Shown here one piece after another: positions 50,677 through 61,395 of a DNA stretch of 64,000 bases (positions are counted from its first letter, which is position 1; every line of letters starts with the position of its first letter). This DNA is from Cranoglanis bouderius (lineage: Eukaryota; Chordata; Actinopteri; Siluriformes; Cranoglanididae). The stretch is from contig CM042562.1 in assembly GCA_023630585.1 (NCBI GenBank), positions 11,594,184-11,658,183 of the forward strand, written 5' to 3'. Below the pieces are notes generated by a model that was not told the origin of the DNA, did not search any database, and saw nothing but the letters and a program-made list of their open reading frames with translations. Made by a program: the position numbers and the translations under genes.

Positions 50677-52220
50677 GCGTGCACACACACGCACACACAC
50701 ACAAAGCTTACCTACACGCGCACGCACACACACAATGGAAGAACCTCTTTTCAATGTAACGTAATTATATGTAATTATTCGATGTCCAAATAGTGTGATG
50801 TTTCCTTATTTGCATATATTGTGTGTTTATGTAACCTAACTATAATGATTTTAGATCATGTAATATTCTTTATAAGTCCATCGAATTTCGTATGTAGTTA
50901 ATCGTCTCGAGATATCCTGATCGATTATGCATATCACATTACAATGGGATACAATATTTCATGCTTTTCCTTAATTTCATATGCAATACAGTTTAAACCG
51001 GCTCCTCCCAGGACATGCAAATTCAGGTCTGAGACCAGACAAAGAGAGTTCATCCCGCCAACAGATCCAACTTCCTGATTGGCCAATAGCCCAGAGAGGC
51101 GTGTGCGTTGGTGTTGTCTTTAAAACAACAATACGCATTCAACCTTCATTCACTCTTTCACTCAACTTCTACTGCTAGCAACTCTCTACACTCTTTCCGT
51201 TTTCTCTCCCCCGGGGCCACGTGCCCCGGGAAGAGGAAGCCACTCTCTCTCTCTCTCTCTCCGGACGGGATGCAACCGCCTCACGGCCACGCCTTTTTAA
51301 ACAACGAACCAGCGAACTCGACACGATCTTGCACGAACTTTCAAACCGACAACTCTCAAGCCATGCAAGTATAGTTAATGGAGCTATAAATGCGTTAAGA
51401 TTGTACCCCTGTTTACAGGAGACTTAAGTTCGTTGCTGGTTTTGAAAAAGGCTAATTAATTGTAGTTTTTGTCTGCTACCCTTTTTATTTCATTACTTTC
51501 TCTCTAATCTCTCTCTCTTCTTGTATATATATATGTACATATGTATTGTTTGCTTAGAGTTAGTTGTGTGTATCTATAGTTACACCTAGATATTAAAATC
51601 TATTATCACCATGCTTGATTGTCTCTGTTTTGGTCACGTGATGAGTCAATTCTACACTGCAAGACCTCGCTACCCATTCTATTTTTAATAACAAACGGGA
51701 TTCCTTCCTGGCCAGAAGGATAAACTCTCTCTTTAGAGTTCATAATTCTAAACTAGACTACAGCTAATCCTAAAAGCTGATCTAGACAACATACATAGTC
51801 ATAATTAATTATAATCCGTTGTAATTGATTATCTATATGTATATGTGCACATACATGAATTCCCTTTCATGGCTGATGTATATTTATAACTAGTCACAAC
51901 ATGCGTTGATTAGATATATAGATATATTTTACGCCATTCGAGCTAATTCCTTACATAAATTGGAGAATACATTTAAACATGTTAAACATCTTTTAATTCG
52001 TTACATGAATTGTAACTGGTGGAGAATATTTTTAAACGTTGCAGATTCATCCGATTTACTACATATTCTGGTAGATGATGCGGGCATGCTTTAAAACTCG
52101 TCTCCTTTAAAAAGGTGCTTGGAATCCAAGCGTGCGCTTCTGTTTCGTTTCGTTTCATGTTTAAAGCAATGATTCATTACATTATTCTGGTGGAAAAGAA
52201 TGATTCAATGATTCGTTACA
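50586..52220 (+). mobile_element. Solo LTR-like element, copy e (inverted, 5'-truncated)
   Basis: Reverse orientation relative to copies a to d, so its promoter-like block reads on the plus strand: GATTGGCCAATAGC (51078), then TTTAAAACAAC (51119), the GC palindrome with CACGTG (51218-51223), and a (CT)n tract (51242-51260). The right end CGTTACA (52220) is intact. At the left, similarity starts at about 50586 (ATGACCCCCTCTTCAGACAC), so about 170 bp including the TGTAACG end are missing and no target duplication can be paired. It contains (AC)n tracts (50608-50700). Closest to copy a. Confidence 0.78.
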
Positions 52221-54995
52221 CATCGTTTATCCCGCTGTAAAGAGCTGATGTTCTGGCCGACGCAAATAAAGTTTATGTTACATGTATGAATTATATTATG
52301 AAGAATGATGGTTTGTAGATGGTTTTCCTTTTATACATACTTTCTGCAAACTATTTTTCAGTGGCTTTTAAAAAGTGGTGGAGACACACTCGACTCGAAT
52401 TTAACATTCTCAGTTCCTGTCCTTTAATTTGCCTAATGTTATCTTGCAAGCTGTTAGTTTTAATTACAAACAGCAGGCTTCAGTAGTCAAATACTGCTGG
52501 TGATTGACATTATCTCATAAGATAATTACTTTATTAACACTACTGAGGTGCTGCATTCAAGTTTGTCTAATGTTGCTAAATCAGGACTAAGTTTGTTACA
52601 CTGTTTTTTTGTACATGTTGAAGGATGTAAATAGCTATACTATGTGGCCAATGCTATTCCCATATGGGTATAAATAGAAGCACTGTTTATATTTAATTTA
52701 TTGGAATATACTTTATTTGTAGTTGCTTATTTCTTACTCTATCATGCACCATACTTAATGCCATATTATTACTGTGTAACCTTACATTGTAGTGTTGTGC
52801 ATTAATGTTGACATTACTTTGACAGAATAATTAGTAAACCTATTCTCTAATTGGAAAATCACTAATTCCACATTTAACCGTGGAAAGTTACACTCAGCAT
52901 GATGCTAATTGGAGCCAAAGTCTCATGAGACTCACAGGTTTCCACCTGCCTTCATAACAAAACCTCATTTACAGCTTCACTAGTTCTCACTTGCACACTC
53001 TTGAGAAAGAAAAACTGTTTTCTCTCTCATTTTCTCTGCATTTTGTTTCCAGCTAAGTGAACCTTTTTTAAACACATCCACATCCATATACAATATCCAC
53101 TGCAAAGAATTACCTACTAAAGTTACATTACACTCACATATTCATGTCCCAGGATGACATCCCAAATGTATTATAGACAAAACTCAGTGGGGCGAAGTAT
53201 TGATTCGAGCTTGGAAGCTATGGAGACAGAGCACTGAAAAATAATAAAATATCTTGACTTAGAAAAGTTTTCTCTTATTAAATATTTAAACACCTTAATA
53301 TGCATGTCAGCATGACAACCAGACAGTCAAAAGATAATTTTCCAATTATCCAGCCAATTACCTCTTGGCAACTGGGAGTTTCAGAATGAGCACAAAAAAA
53401 GAGCAAAGACATTTTTAGGTGTGTTAGAGGTTTAAAATGCAAATTGATGAAAATACATTATTTGGCAGGAAATTCTCTTGGGAATTTAAGTTATCTTATT
53501 TAAAAGCCTGGTTTAATAGTCTTTCTGAGTACAGAGACAGGCTTATCATAATAGAAGACCATATAAAAATGCCATTAAGACTATTTCAAATGGCTAAATA
53601 ATTAGCATACATGTATCCATACATGAAGCAATGCAGACCACATTTGATACAACAGTTAAAATGTTGTGAAGGACTTAAAACAACTTGTTTTGTTTATTGT
53701 TTGTGTGTGCTGTGGTAATGGGGGTCGCGAGTTCTCGTCGATGTTACTGTAGGGGTCGCTGGCTTAAAAGTTTGAGAACCACTGTTATATAGTATCTGAA
53801 AGACAGAGGTTCAGATTAACCTTAGCATAGTACAACTGTGAGCTATCAGTTCATCAGCCTTGGCATTTCAGGGAGATGTTCAGAATATGGCATGAATTTG
53901 TTTCATGTTTGAAGATACTCTCTATAGATGATGCATGGTATTATACAGAAAGTAGTTGTAAAGAGTCTCACTGCTGCTTTAAAAACAGGGCAAATATCAT
54001 GAAGCAAGATAAAGCAGTCAACTCAGATTGATTGAACCCATTTGCAAATGTGGAAAAGTCAACAGGTCTTCTCCATCATTGCCACCCCTCAACAACACAG
54101 CTATAAGTAAATGCAGAAGCTTCAGGCAGTGTGTGCTAGAAGTCCATTTTGGCTCCTCACCAGGAACCCAGACCCTTTGGTTTCATTTGCATCCATCTAC
54201 ACATGCATCCATCTACACTGATCCATTATTGAAATTGCAAGTGATTCAAGCGATAATATATACTGGAGAAACAGTGGGAAATAGCTTGTGCTGAAGAAAG
54301 ATCACCCGTATCCTCGCAACGCCCTGGCTTTGAGATAAAGTGTATGCAAATGTGGACATGAGAGAAAAAGACATTCCTGTGGGATATAACATCAGCAAAT
54401 CATGTCACCTTACCGACATGTGTGCCATTTAAGTGGAGTGCTTCTGCACAGAACAAAACACCTCTGTCTGTGTATAATTTACATATACATTTCCTTATAG
54501 ACATTATCACGGACATTCAAACATCCTTAACGACTGAAAACACTTTTGTGTCGTGTAGCATGTGCATGCTGAAGAGGTGGAAATCAGCGAGCAGACAAGC
54601 AGTGTTTCTAAGGTATGGGATGAATCACAACGTCAGCTAGTACTGTGTCAAGGGAAAGGAGTCACAGGGGAAATTAAATGAGATTTCATCTGAAAGAGCA
54701 GCTCAGAGGTGTTTTCCCCCCTTGATGAATGAAATTCACAAGCATTTGGGGTTGTAGGAATCTCAGGGAAGTCTAGAGACAAAAAGAGACAGATAGAGGG
54801 AGGGAAAGGAAGCAGACAAACATTAGGTACAGTACATTAATGTTAGTGCAGAATCAATACTAAGAAGAAGGTATAAATAATATTACATTAGTCTACTTAT
54901 CTCTCTTAATATGTCAATATTTTTATGTACATATATAAATATTAAATGCATTTCAAGTCAGCCAACAAAACAGATAATTACATGAAAAAATTATA
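52221..54995. other. Non-coding stretch with a hAT end remnant
   Basis: No gene is seen. Around 53715-53784 the sequence GGGGGTCGCGAG... GGGGTCGCTGGC... AAAAGTTTGAGAACCACTG is the complement of the CAGTGGTTCTCAAA end common to one hAT superfamily branch, so an eroded hAT end. Frames of 88 and 72 codons (54028-54294 and 54422-54640) carry no motif. Confidence 0.5.
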
Positions 54996-55056
54996 GCAAA
55001 TGGTAACACTTTACAATGCTGTTCAATAACTCCTGCCTATCTATACAGCAACTGGG

Positions 55057-55739
55057 TGTTAGGTCGCGCAAGAAGCGCGACTTCAATCCCCAGAACTCTT
55101 ATCCACACACTCCACACTACACTTCCCAGCAAGCTCGGCGGCCTACAAACATGGCCGCCAGGGACTACAACACCCACACACTACCTCGGTCACAATCACC
55201 CTCGTTCTAATCCCGCGCACCTGTCTTCTATTTTCACTAACACGTTATTTAAGGACTTTTGTGTTACAGGGCTAACGCGAAGTATCGTTTGTTTCTTCCA
55301 AATCGACTGAGCTACTTCATTCTGGACTGATTCTCACGGCATTTGAAACTAAGCTAAGTACCTTGGACTCCGACTTCATCTCAAGCCCTCTTTCTATTTT
55401 ACACATCTCTGTGATAGGTTTGCTTGCACAAGTGTTTGATTTTCTGTTAGCGCAAATAGCTAGCACACTTTATTTAGTCACCGCTATTTTGTTGTATGGG
55501 TTCTCTGTTGGATGCTGTTTTCTCCGTTTGATTTTGCCGTAGTAAAGTGTGTGTCCTTTTTTTTACTGCTAGCGCTAACACTTTTGAGAGTGTGTTTAAT
55601 CTTGATCACGTTATCTTGCGAAGACTCGAAGCCTTCTATAAACCTGTTGTTTGCCCTGTGTCCTTTTCACATGTGTGCTGAATAAACTGACGAAGTTTTT
55701 GACCGCAACTGTGTCCAGCTTACTTCTGGTGCTGTAACA
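55057..55739 (+). repeat. 5' LTR of the chromovirus
   Basis: TGTTAGG...GTAACA. A TATTTAAG TATA box at 55246-55253 predicts a transcription start near 55275-55279. AATAAA at 55681-55686 predicts the end of R near 55700-55710. The start of predicted R (GCGAAGTAT, 55277-55285) is complementary to the primer site after the LTR. Confidence 0.95.
55246..55285 (+). promoter_or_regulatory. Chromovirus core promoter and predicted RNA start
   Basis: TATTTAAG at 55246-55253, then GCTAACGCGAAGTAT about 25-30 bases downstream. The spacing suits an RNA polymerase II start at about 55275-55277. The same element is in the 3' LTR at about 60175-60214. Confidence 0.6.
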
Positions 55740-55756
55740 GAATACTTCGCCTCGAC
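55740..55756 (+). other. Predicted self-priming primer-binding site
   Basis: The 17 bases between the 5' LTR and the start codon contain ATACTTCGC (55742-55750). This is exactly complementary to GCGAAGTAT at the predicted 5' end of the transcript (55277-55285). There is no TGG start expected for a tRNA 3' CCA primer. Known Tf1- and sushi-type elements prime from their own 5' end. Confidence 0.65.
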
Positions 55757-58700
55757 ATGGACGCAGCGGAGGAAATTCGTCAAGCAATCGCAGCACACGG
55801 TCAAATTATCAACGCGCAACAACAACGCTTGGGAGAAATGGATCAGAGTCTTCAACTTCTCTCTCAAGTCACGGCTACAGCAACGCAGCGCGCCGCTCCC
55901 ACATCCTTTTCTACGCCTCGACTGCCTATGCCCTTACCCGATAAGTACAACGGTGACACTGGTTTATGTAAGGGTTTCATCTTACAATGCTCCTTATACT
56001 TTGACTGTTGTGGGGAAATGGGGGATCATGAGAAAGTGGCGCGATTCATCTCCTTACTAACAGGCAAGGCTTTAAGGTGGGCGGCGGCAGTAAGAGAACG
56101 AGGCGGAGATGCGGTGGCTTCCTATGACACCTTCGTCTCCATGTTCCGGCGAGTGTTCGACCACGCCCCCGATCACCAGGAAGTCGGGGAACGGCTCCTA
56201 ACACTGAGGCAAGGCTCACTTCGAGTGGCGGATTACGCGTTAGAATTTCGGACTATCGCTGCGGGTAGCGGCTGGAATGACGTGGCGTTGAAAGCTGTCT
56301 TCCGTCAGGGCCTTAATCCCGCCATAATCACTGAGATGGCCTGCCGCGATGAGCCTCTTAACCTGGACTCGTTAATTGATCTCGCCATTCGTCTCGATCA
56401 ACTTCTCTACAGCCGTAGGCATCCATCTCAGCACCCTGAACCAACCCGACTCCCCGCTAGCGACGAACCCATGCAAATCGGCCATGCTAAACTGGACCCC
56501 AACGAGAAAGAAAGGAGACGCCGAGAGAACCTATGTCTCTACTGTGGCCACGCTGATCACTCTCTTCACTCCTGCCCTGTCCGCCCCACAAGCTTAACTC
56601 CGACGAGGGGCGGACAACGCACCCATTCAACCCCGGTGAGTCAGATTCCTGATGTTACTTCATGTTCTTTTACTTTACCCGTCTACCTTGAACATTCAGG
56701 TGTCTGTACTCTTGTTACAGCCATGCTCGACTCCGGAGCAGCGGGCAACTTCATTGACGAGGAAATAGTGTGTCAGCTTGACCTCGACACTCGTCCCCTA
56801 CCTCAGCCGCTAAAGATCCAGGCCATCGACGGTACGCCCATCGGAAACATCACCCGCCACACACACACCCTGGGGCTTCGTGTCAGCGCTCTCCACCACG
56901 AAGAATTATCCTTCTGGGTCATCAAATCTACCCGATACCCCGTGGTTTTGGGCTTACCGTGGCTGAGAAAACATAACCCTCACATTTCCTGGGCCAACCA
57001 ACAAATACTCAACTGGTCACCCTTCTGTCACCAACAATGCCTCAACACCCTATCACTCACTGTCGCCACTACATCCGTTGAAAGCCCTGAAAACGCACCC
57101 ACCGTCTGTATACCCCACGAATATAACGATCTTAAGGAGGTATTTAGTAAACTCAGGGCTAGCGGTCTTCCACCCCATCGTTCTTATGACTGTTCCATAG
57201 ACCTCCTGCCGGGTATGACTCCGCCACGTGGACATATATATCCCCTGTCCCAAGCAGAACATAAAGCCATGTCCGAATACATTCAGGAGGCTCTCCAACA
57301 GGGATATATTCGCCACTCCACCTCCCCGGCAGCAGCCAGCTTCTTTTTCGTGGCCAAGAAAGGAGGGGGCCTTCGGCCTTGCATTGACTACCGAGGGCTC
57401 AACCGCGCCTCGGTGAAATATCCCTACCCTCTTCCACTCGTCCCTTCCGCCTTAGAACAACTTCGTGAAGCCCGATATTTCACCAAGTTGGACCTCCGTA
57501 GCGCGTACAACCTGGTGCGTATCCGGGAAGGGGATGAGTGGAAGACTGCCTTCAGCACAACAACAGGTCACTACGAATACCTCGTAATGCCGTATGGGCT
57601 AACTAACGCGCCCTCAGTATTCCAATGCCTAATTAATGACGTACTGAGAGACATGTTAGGAAAATTCGTGGTGGCCTATATTGACGACATTTTGATTTAC
57701 TCCCCCAACTACAAACTCCACGTATCTCAAGTACGCCAGGTTCTCACACGCCTACTAGAAAATGGACTATATGTAAAGGCAGAAAAGTGTGAATTCCACA
57801 CTAATACTACGACCTTCTTAGGTTACGTCATTAGCCCCGAGGGAGTGGCCATGGACAAAAGTAAGGTCACGGCGGTAACACAATGGCCCACTCCTACTAC
57901 CATCAAGGAGCTCCAAAGCTTCTTAGGTTTCGCCAACTTCTACCGACGCTTTATCCGGGGTTTTAGTTCGATTGCCCTACCCCTTACTTCTCTGTTGCGG
58001 GGCGGTCCCCGCCGTCTGGTTTGGAACCACGAGGCCGAGGGGGCATTCTCCAGACTCAAAACGGCTTTCACCACGGCTCCTATCCTAAAGCACCCAGACC
58101 CTTCCTGTCCCTTCGTAGTAGAAGTAGATGCCTCTGAGGCGGGGGTGGGGGCCGTATTATCCCAACGTCTAGGGGAAAAACCAAAACTTCACCCCGTCGC
58201 TTTCTTTTCGAAAAAGCTATCGCCGGCAGAACAGAATTATGACGTGGGAGATCGTGAACTGCTAGCTATAAAATTAGCTTTGGAGGAGTGGCGACACTGG
58301 CTAGAGGGGGCAGAACACCCGTTTACCGTTTTCACAGATCACAAGAACTTAGAATATCTGCACACAGCCAAACGACTAAACCCTCGCCAAGCACGTTGGT
58401 CTTTGTTTTTCGCACGGTTTCAGTTTACCCTTTCTTATCGCCCCGGGGCTAAGAACCACAAGGCGGACGCCCTTTCCCGACTCCACACTAGGGATTCACC
58501 ACCTTCCAAACCCGACCACATCCTGCCTCCCTCCTGTTTTGTCGGTAATGTGCACTGGGAGTTCGACAATTTACTTCACAAGTTCCCACGTAGGTACGTA
58601 CCGTCTGCTTGTCCTCCCACAAAATTGTTTGTCCCTTCTACCTACAGAACCCGATTAATAAGATGGGCTCACACGGTTCCCGGTACCGCTCACCCCGGTT

Positions 58701-60139
58701 CCCTACGCACATACCACCTTTTGTCCCACAAGTACTGGTGGCCCAACATGGCCCAAGAAGTACTACAGGCGGTCAAATCTTGTGACATCTGCGCCCAAAC
58801 TAAGGTACCCAGAACCTTCCCTGCCGGCAAACTCATGCCACTACCCACTCCTCAACGACCTTGGTCACACCTTGCAGTAGACTTCATCACAGACCTCCCC
58901 AATTCTCTAGGCCACACCACCGTTTTTGTTATTTTAGATCGGTTCTCCAAATCCCTCCGTCTAATTTCCTTGCCCAATCTACCATCAGCCTTCCACACAG
59001 CAGAACTTATATTCTCGCATGTATTTCGTTATTTTGGGATCCCCGAAGACATAGTTAGCGATCGGGGACCGCAGTTCATATCTCGCGTATGGTCCGGCTT
59101 TATGGGTAAATTGGGAGTGAATGTGAGCCTTACGTCGGGATACCACCCCGAATCCAACGGGCAAGCGGAACGGGTTAACCAAGAAGTCGGAAGGATGCTC
59201 CGTTCGTTCTGTCACAAAAATCCCTCTGATTGGGCCCGCTTCCTGCCCTGGGTGGAATACGCCCAGAACTCACTCCGCCATTCTGCCACTAACCTGACCC
59301 CATTCCAATGCGTGCTAGGTTATCAGCCCCCTCTATTTCCGTGGGACGCCACGGCCACGGACGCACCAGCCGTAAACGAATGGTTTGACCGCAGTGAACA
59401 GGTCTGGGCAAGCACCCATAGGAGACTAAAACAAGCAGCCTCAAAATCAAAGGCCCAAGCGGATCGCCACCGACAGGTAACACCACGCTACCAACCCGGT
59501 GAACGGGTATGGCTCTCCACCCAAAACTTGCACCTCAAACATCCCTGCCAGAAGCTCTGTCCTCGTTATCTCGGCCCCTTCAAAGTCATCAGGCCCATCA
59601 ATGAGGTAACCTACAGACTAGCCATCCCCAAACACTGGCGCATTTCCCCCTCGTTTCACGTTTCTCTCCTGAAACCCTTCCACACAGGCATCCTCACCTC
59701 TCAAAACCCGTCCAATCCACCTCCCCCACAGGAAGTTGACGGACAACCGGCCTATCAAATTCATCAGATTCTAAAATCCCGGCGACGTCAAGGTAAACTT
59801 CAGTACCTCATTGACTGGGAGGGGTACGGGCCCGAGGAACAGAGCTGGGTGGCGGCCAAGGACATGCTGGACCCTGAAATGGTGGACGAATTTCACCGCA
59901 TCCATCCAGAATACCCAAAACCTAGACCCAGAGGTCGTCCCAGGCAGGGAGAGGCTCCCGGAGTGAGCCCTTTGGGGGGGGGCTCTGTTAGGTCGCGCAA
60001 GAAGCGCGACTTCAATCCCCAGAACTCTTATCCACACACTCCACACTACACTTCCCAGCAAGCTCGGCGGCCTACAAACATGGCCGCCAGGGACTACAAC
60101 ACCCACACACTACCTCGGTCACAATCACCCTCGTTCTAA
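55757..60139 (+). CDS. Chromovirus Gag-Pol polyprotein, single frame (1460 aa)
   Basis: The frame starts ATG 18 bases after the 5' LTR (MDAAEEIRQA) and runs without a stop into the 3' LTR. In order: Gag capsid-like region; CCHC zinc knuckle CLYCGHADHSLHSC (260-273); aspartic protease with LDSGA (Asp near 325); reverse transcriptase with YIDD (641-644); RNase H (Asp near 791 and 861). The integrase follows, with an HHCC zinc finger (about 971-1009) and the D,D35E triad (Asp 1042, Asp 1102, Glu 1138), then a GPF-type module near 1270-1300 and a chromodomain (about 1333-1385) that should direct integration to marked chromatin. The protein is cut by its own protease to copy the RNA and insert the DNA. 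Unlike many relatives there is no Gag/Pol frameshift. The last ~51 residues are encoded by the LTR. All catalytic residues are present, so it looks functional. Confidence 0.95.
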   Translation: MDAAEEIRQAIAAHGQIINAQQQRLGEMDQSLQLLSQVTATATQRAAPTSFSTPRLPMPLPDKYNGDTGLCKGFILQCSLYFDCCGEMGDHEKVARFISLLTGKALRWAAAVRERGGDAVASYDTFVSMFRRVFDHAPDHQEVGERLLTLRQGSLRVADYALEFRTIAAGSGWNDVALKAVFRQGLNPAIITEMACRDEPLNLDSLIDLAIRLDQLLYSRRHPSQHPEPTRLPASDEPMQIGHAKLDPNEKERRRRENLCLYCGHADHSLHSCPVRPTSLTPTRGGQRTHSTPVSQIPDVTSCSFTLPVYLEHSGVCTLVTAMLDSGAAGNFIDEEIVCQLDLDTRPLPQPLKIQAIDGTPIGNITRHTHTLGLRVSALHHEELSFWVIKSTRYPVVLGLPWLRKHNPHISWANQQILNWSPFCHQQCLNTLSLTVATTSVESPENAPTVCIPHEYNDLKEVFSKLRASGLPPHRSYDCSIDLLPGMTPPRGHIYPLSQAEHKAMSEYIQEALQQGYIRHSTSPAAASFFFVAKKGGGLRPCIDYRGLNRASVKYPYPLPLVPSALEQLREARYFTKLDLRSAYNLVRIREGDEWKTAFSTTTGHYEYLVMPYGLTNAPSVFQCLINDVLRDMLGKFVVAYIDDILIYSPNYKLHVSQVRQVLTRLLENGLYVKAEKCEFHTNTTTFLGYVISPEGVAMDKSKVTAVTQWPTPTTIKELQSFLGFANFYRRFIRGFSSIALPLTSLLRGGPRRLVWNHEAEGAFSRLKTAFTTAPILKHPDPSCPFVVEVDASEAGVGAVLSQRLGEKPKLHPVAFFSKKLSPAEQNYDVGDRELLAIKLALEEWRHWLEGAEHPFTVFTDHKNLEYLHTAKRLNPRQARWSLFFARFQFTLSYRPGAKNHKADALSRLHTRDSPPSKPDHILPPSCFVGNVHWEFDNLLHKFPRRYVPSACPPTKLFVPSTYRTRLIRWAHTVPGTAHPGSLRTYHLLSHKYWWPNMAQEVLQAVKSCDICAQTKVPRTFPAGKLMPLPTPQRPWSHLAVDFITDLPNSLGHTTVFVILDRFSKSLRLISLPNLPSAFHTAELIFSHVFRYFGIPEDIVSDRGPQFISRVWSGFMGKLGVNVSLTSGYHPESNGQAERVNQEVGRMLRSFCHKNPSDWARFLPWVEYAQNSLRHSATNLTPFQCVLGYQPPLFPWDATATDAPAVNEWFDRSEQVWASTHRRLKQAASKSKAQADRHRQVTPRYQPGERVWLSTQNLHLKHPCQKLCPRYLGPFKVIRPINEVTYRLAIPKHWRISPSFHVSLLKPFHTGILTSQNPSNPPPPQEVDGQPAYQIHQILKSRRRQGKLQYLIDWEGYGPEEQSWVAAKDMLDPEMVDEFHRIHPEYPKPRPRGRPRQGEAPGVSPLGGGSVRSRKKRDFNPQNSYPHTPHYTSQQARRPTNMAARDYNTHTLPRSQSPSF
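59974..59985 (+). other. Polypurine tract before the 3' LTR
   Basis: A run of nine G (59974-59982) followed by CTC precedes TGTTAGG. It is the expected primer site for plus-strand DNA synthesis. It also lies inside the reading frame (GGGS). Confidence 0.75.
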
Positions 60140-60668
60140 TCCCGCGCACCTGTCTTCTATTTTCACTAACACGTTATTTAAGGACTTTTGTGTTACAGGG
60201 CTAACGCGAAGTATCGTTTGTTTCTTCCAAATCGACTGAGCTACTTCATTCTGGACTGATTCTCACGGCATTTGAAACTAAGCTAAGTACCTTGGACTCC
60301 GACTTCATCTCAAGCCCTCTTTCTATTTTACACATCTCTGTGATAGGTTTGCTTGCACAAGTGTTTGATTTTCTGTTAGCGCAAATAGCTAGCACACTTT
60401 ATTTAGTCACCGCTATTTTGTTGTATGGGTTCTCTGTTGGATGCTGTTTTCTCCGTTTGATTTTGCCGTAGTAAAGTGTGTGTCCTTTTTTTTACTGCTA
60501 GCGCTAACACTTTTGAGAGTGTGTTTAATCTTGATCACGTTATCTTGCGAAGACTCGAAGCCTTCTATAAACCTGTTGTTTGCCCTGTGTCCTTTTCACA
60601 TGTGTGCTGAATAAACTGACGAAGTTTTTGACCGCAACTGTGTCCAGCTTACTTCTGGTGCTGTAACA
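59986..60668 (+). repeat. 3' LTR of the chromovirus
   Basis: 683 bp with no difference from the 5' LTR found by eye. It contains the last 51 codons and stop (60137-60139) of the polyprotein and the AATAAA signal at 60610-60615. Confidence 0.95.
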
Positions 60669-60839
60669 CTGGGTATGAACTAATGAGTAGTACTATATTA
60701 ACACCTAGGTTACTTTTATTAACTATTAATGAATACTTGGTAATTACTAGTAATAAAGTAATAGTTTGGTAGTTCATTATGAACTAAGCAATAATTTACC
60801 ACGTCCTATTAAAAAAAAAGGTTTTACTTTGCAATACTG

Positions 60840-60948
<109 letters not shown>

Positions 60949-61062
60949 GCAATTAGCTAGCACTTCTCTAGAGATATGTATACAGTATATGACTCAGTCA
61001 TTCTTGCTTGATTTATAATTGCTTGATTTATAACTACCAAACTGTAGTCAAACTGTTCTGTA

Positions 61063-61064
<2 letters not shown>

Positions 61065-61117
<53 letters not shown>

Positions 61118-61129
61118 GTTGTTGTTGTT

Positions 61130-61220
<91 letters not shown>
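61065..61220. repeat. (TTA)n-(TTG)n-(AAT)n palindromic trinucleotide tract
   Basis: About 22 TTA/ATT units, five TTG, then about 29 AAT units. The two halves are complementary and can form a long hairpin around the TTG loop. Confidence 0.95.
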
Positions 61221-61224
<4 letters not shown>

Positions 61225-61395
61225 CACACTACCAAACAATTACTTTATTATTACTTATTGAATAATTACCCAGCATTCCTTAGTAGTTAATTGTAGTGAC
61301 AAAGGTGTTAACATAGTACTATTAATTTCTTACTTCTTAGTCCCTGCATAGTTACCAATGAGTTATTTAACAGTATTGTAAAGTGCTACAGTGTA

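Larger units (their letters stand above)
55057..60668 (+). mobile_element. Intact Ty3/Gypsy chromovirus-type LTR retrotransposon
   Basis: 5612 bp with 683-bp LTRs at 55057-55739 and 59986-60668, in which I find no difference by eye, flanked by the 5-bp duplication CTGGG (55052-55056 and 60669-60673). It has a single complete Gag-Pol frame with a chromodomain after the integrase, a purine (G) tract before the 3' LTR, and a primer site that does not look tRNA-based. GC content is clearly higher than the surrounding DNA. LTR identity plus an open frame points to a recent, probably still competent insertion. The vertebrate chromoviruses (sushi-like group) are the best family match. Confidence 0.95.

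Noticed and set aside
54028..54294. 88-codon frame that could be an exon
   Set aside because: No family resemblance and no convincing splice sites; surrounded by non-coding sequence.
58985..60106. Minus-strand frames across the chromovirus
   Set aside because: Antisense shadows of the integrase and chromodomain coding sequence; GC-rich DNA keeps several frames open.
61008..61265. Leu/Ile-repeat frame that looks like a membrane protein
   Set aside because: It is the translation of the TTA/AAT trinucleotide tract.
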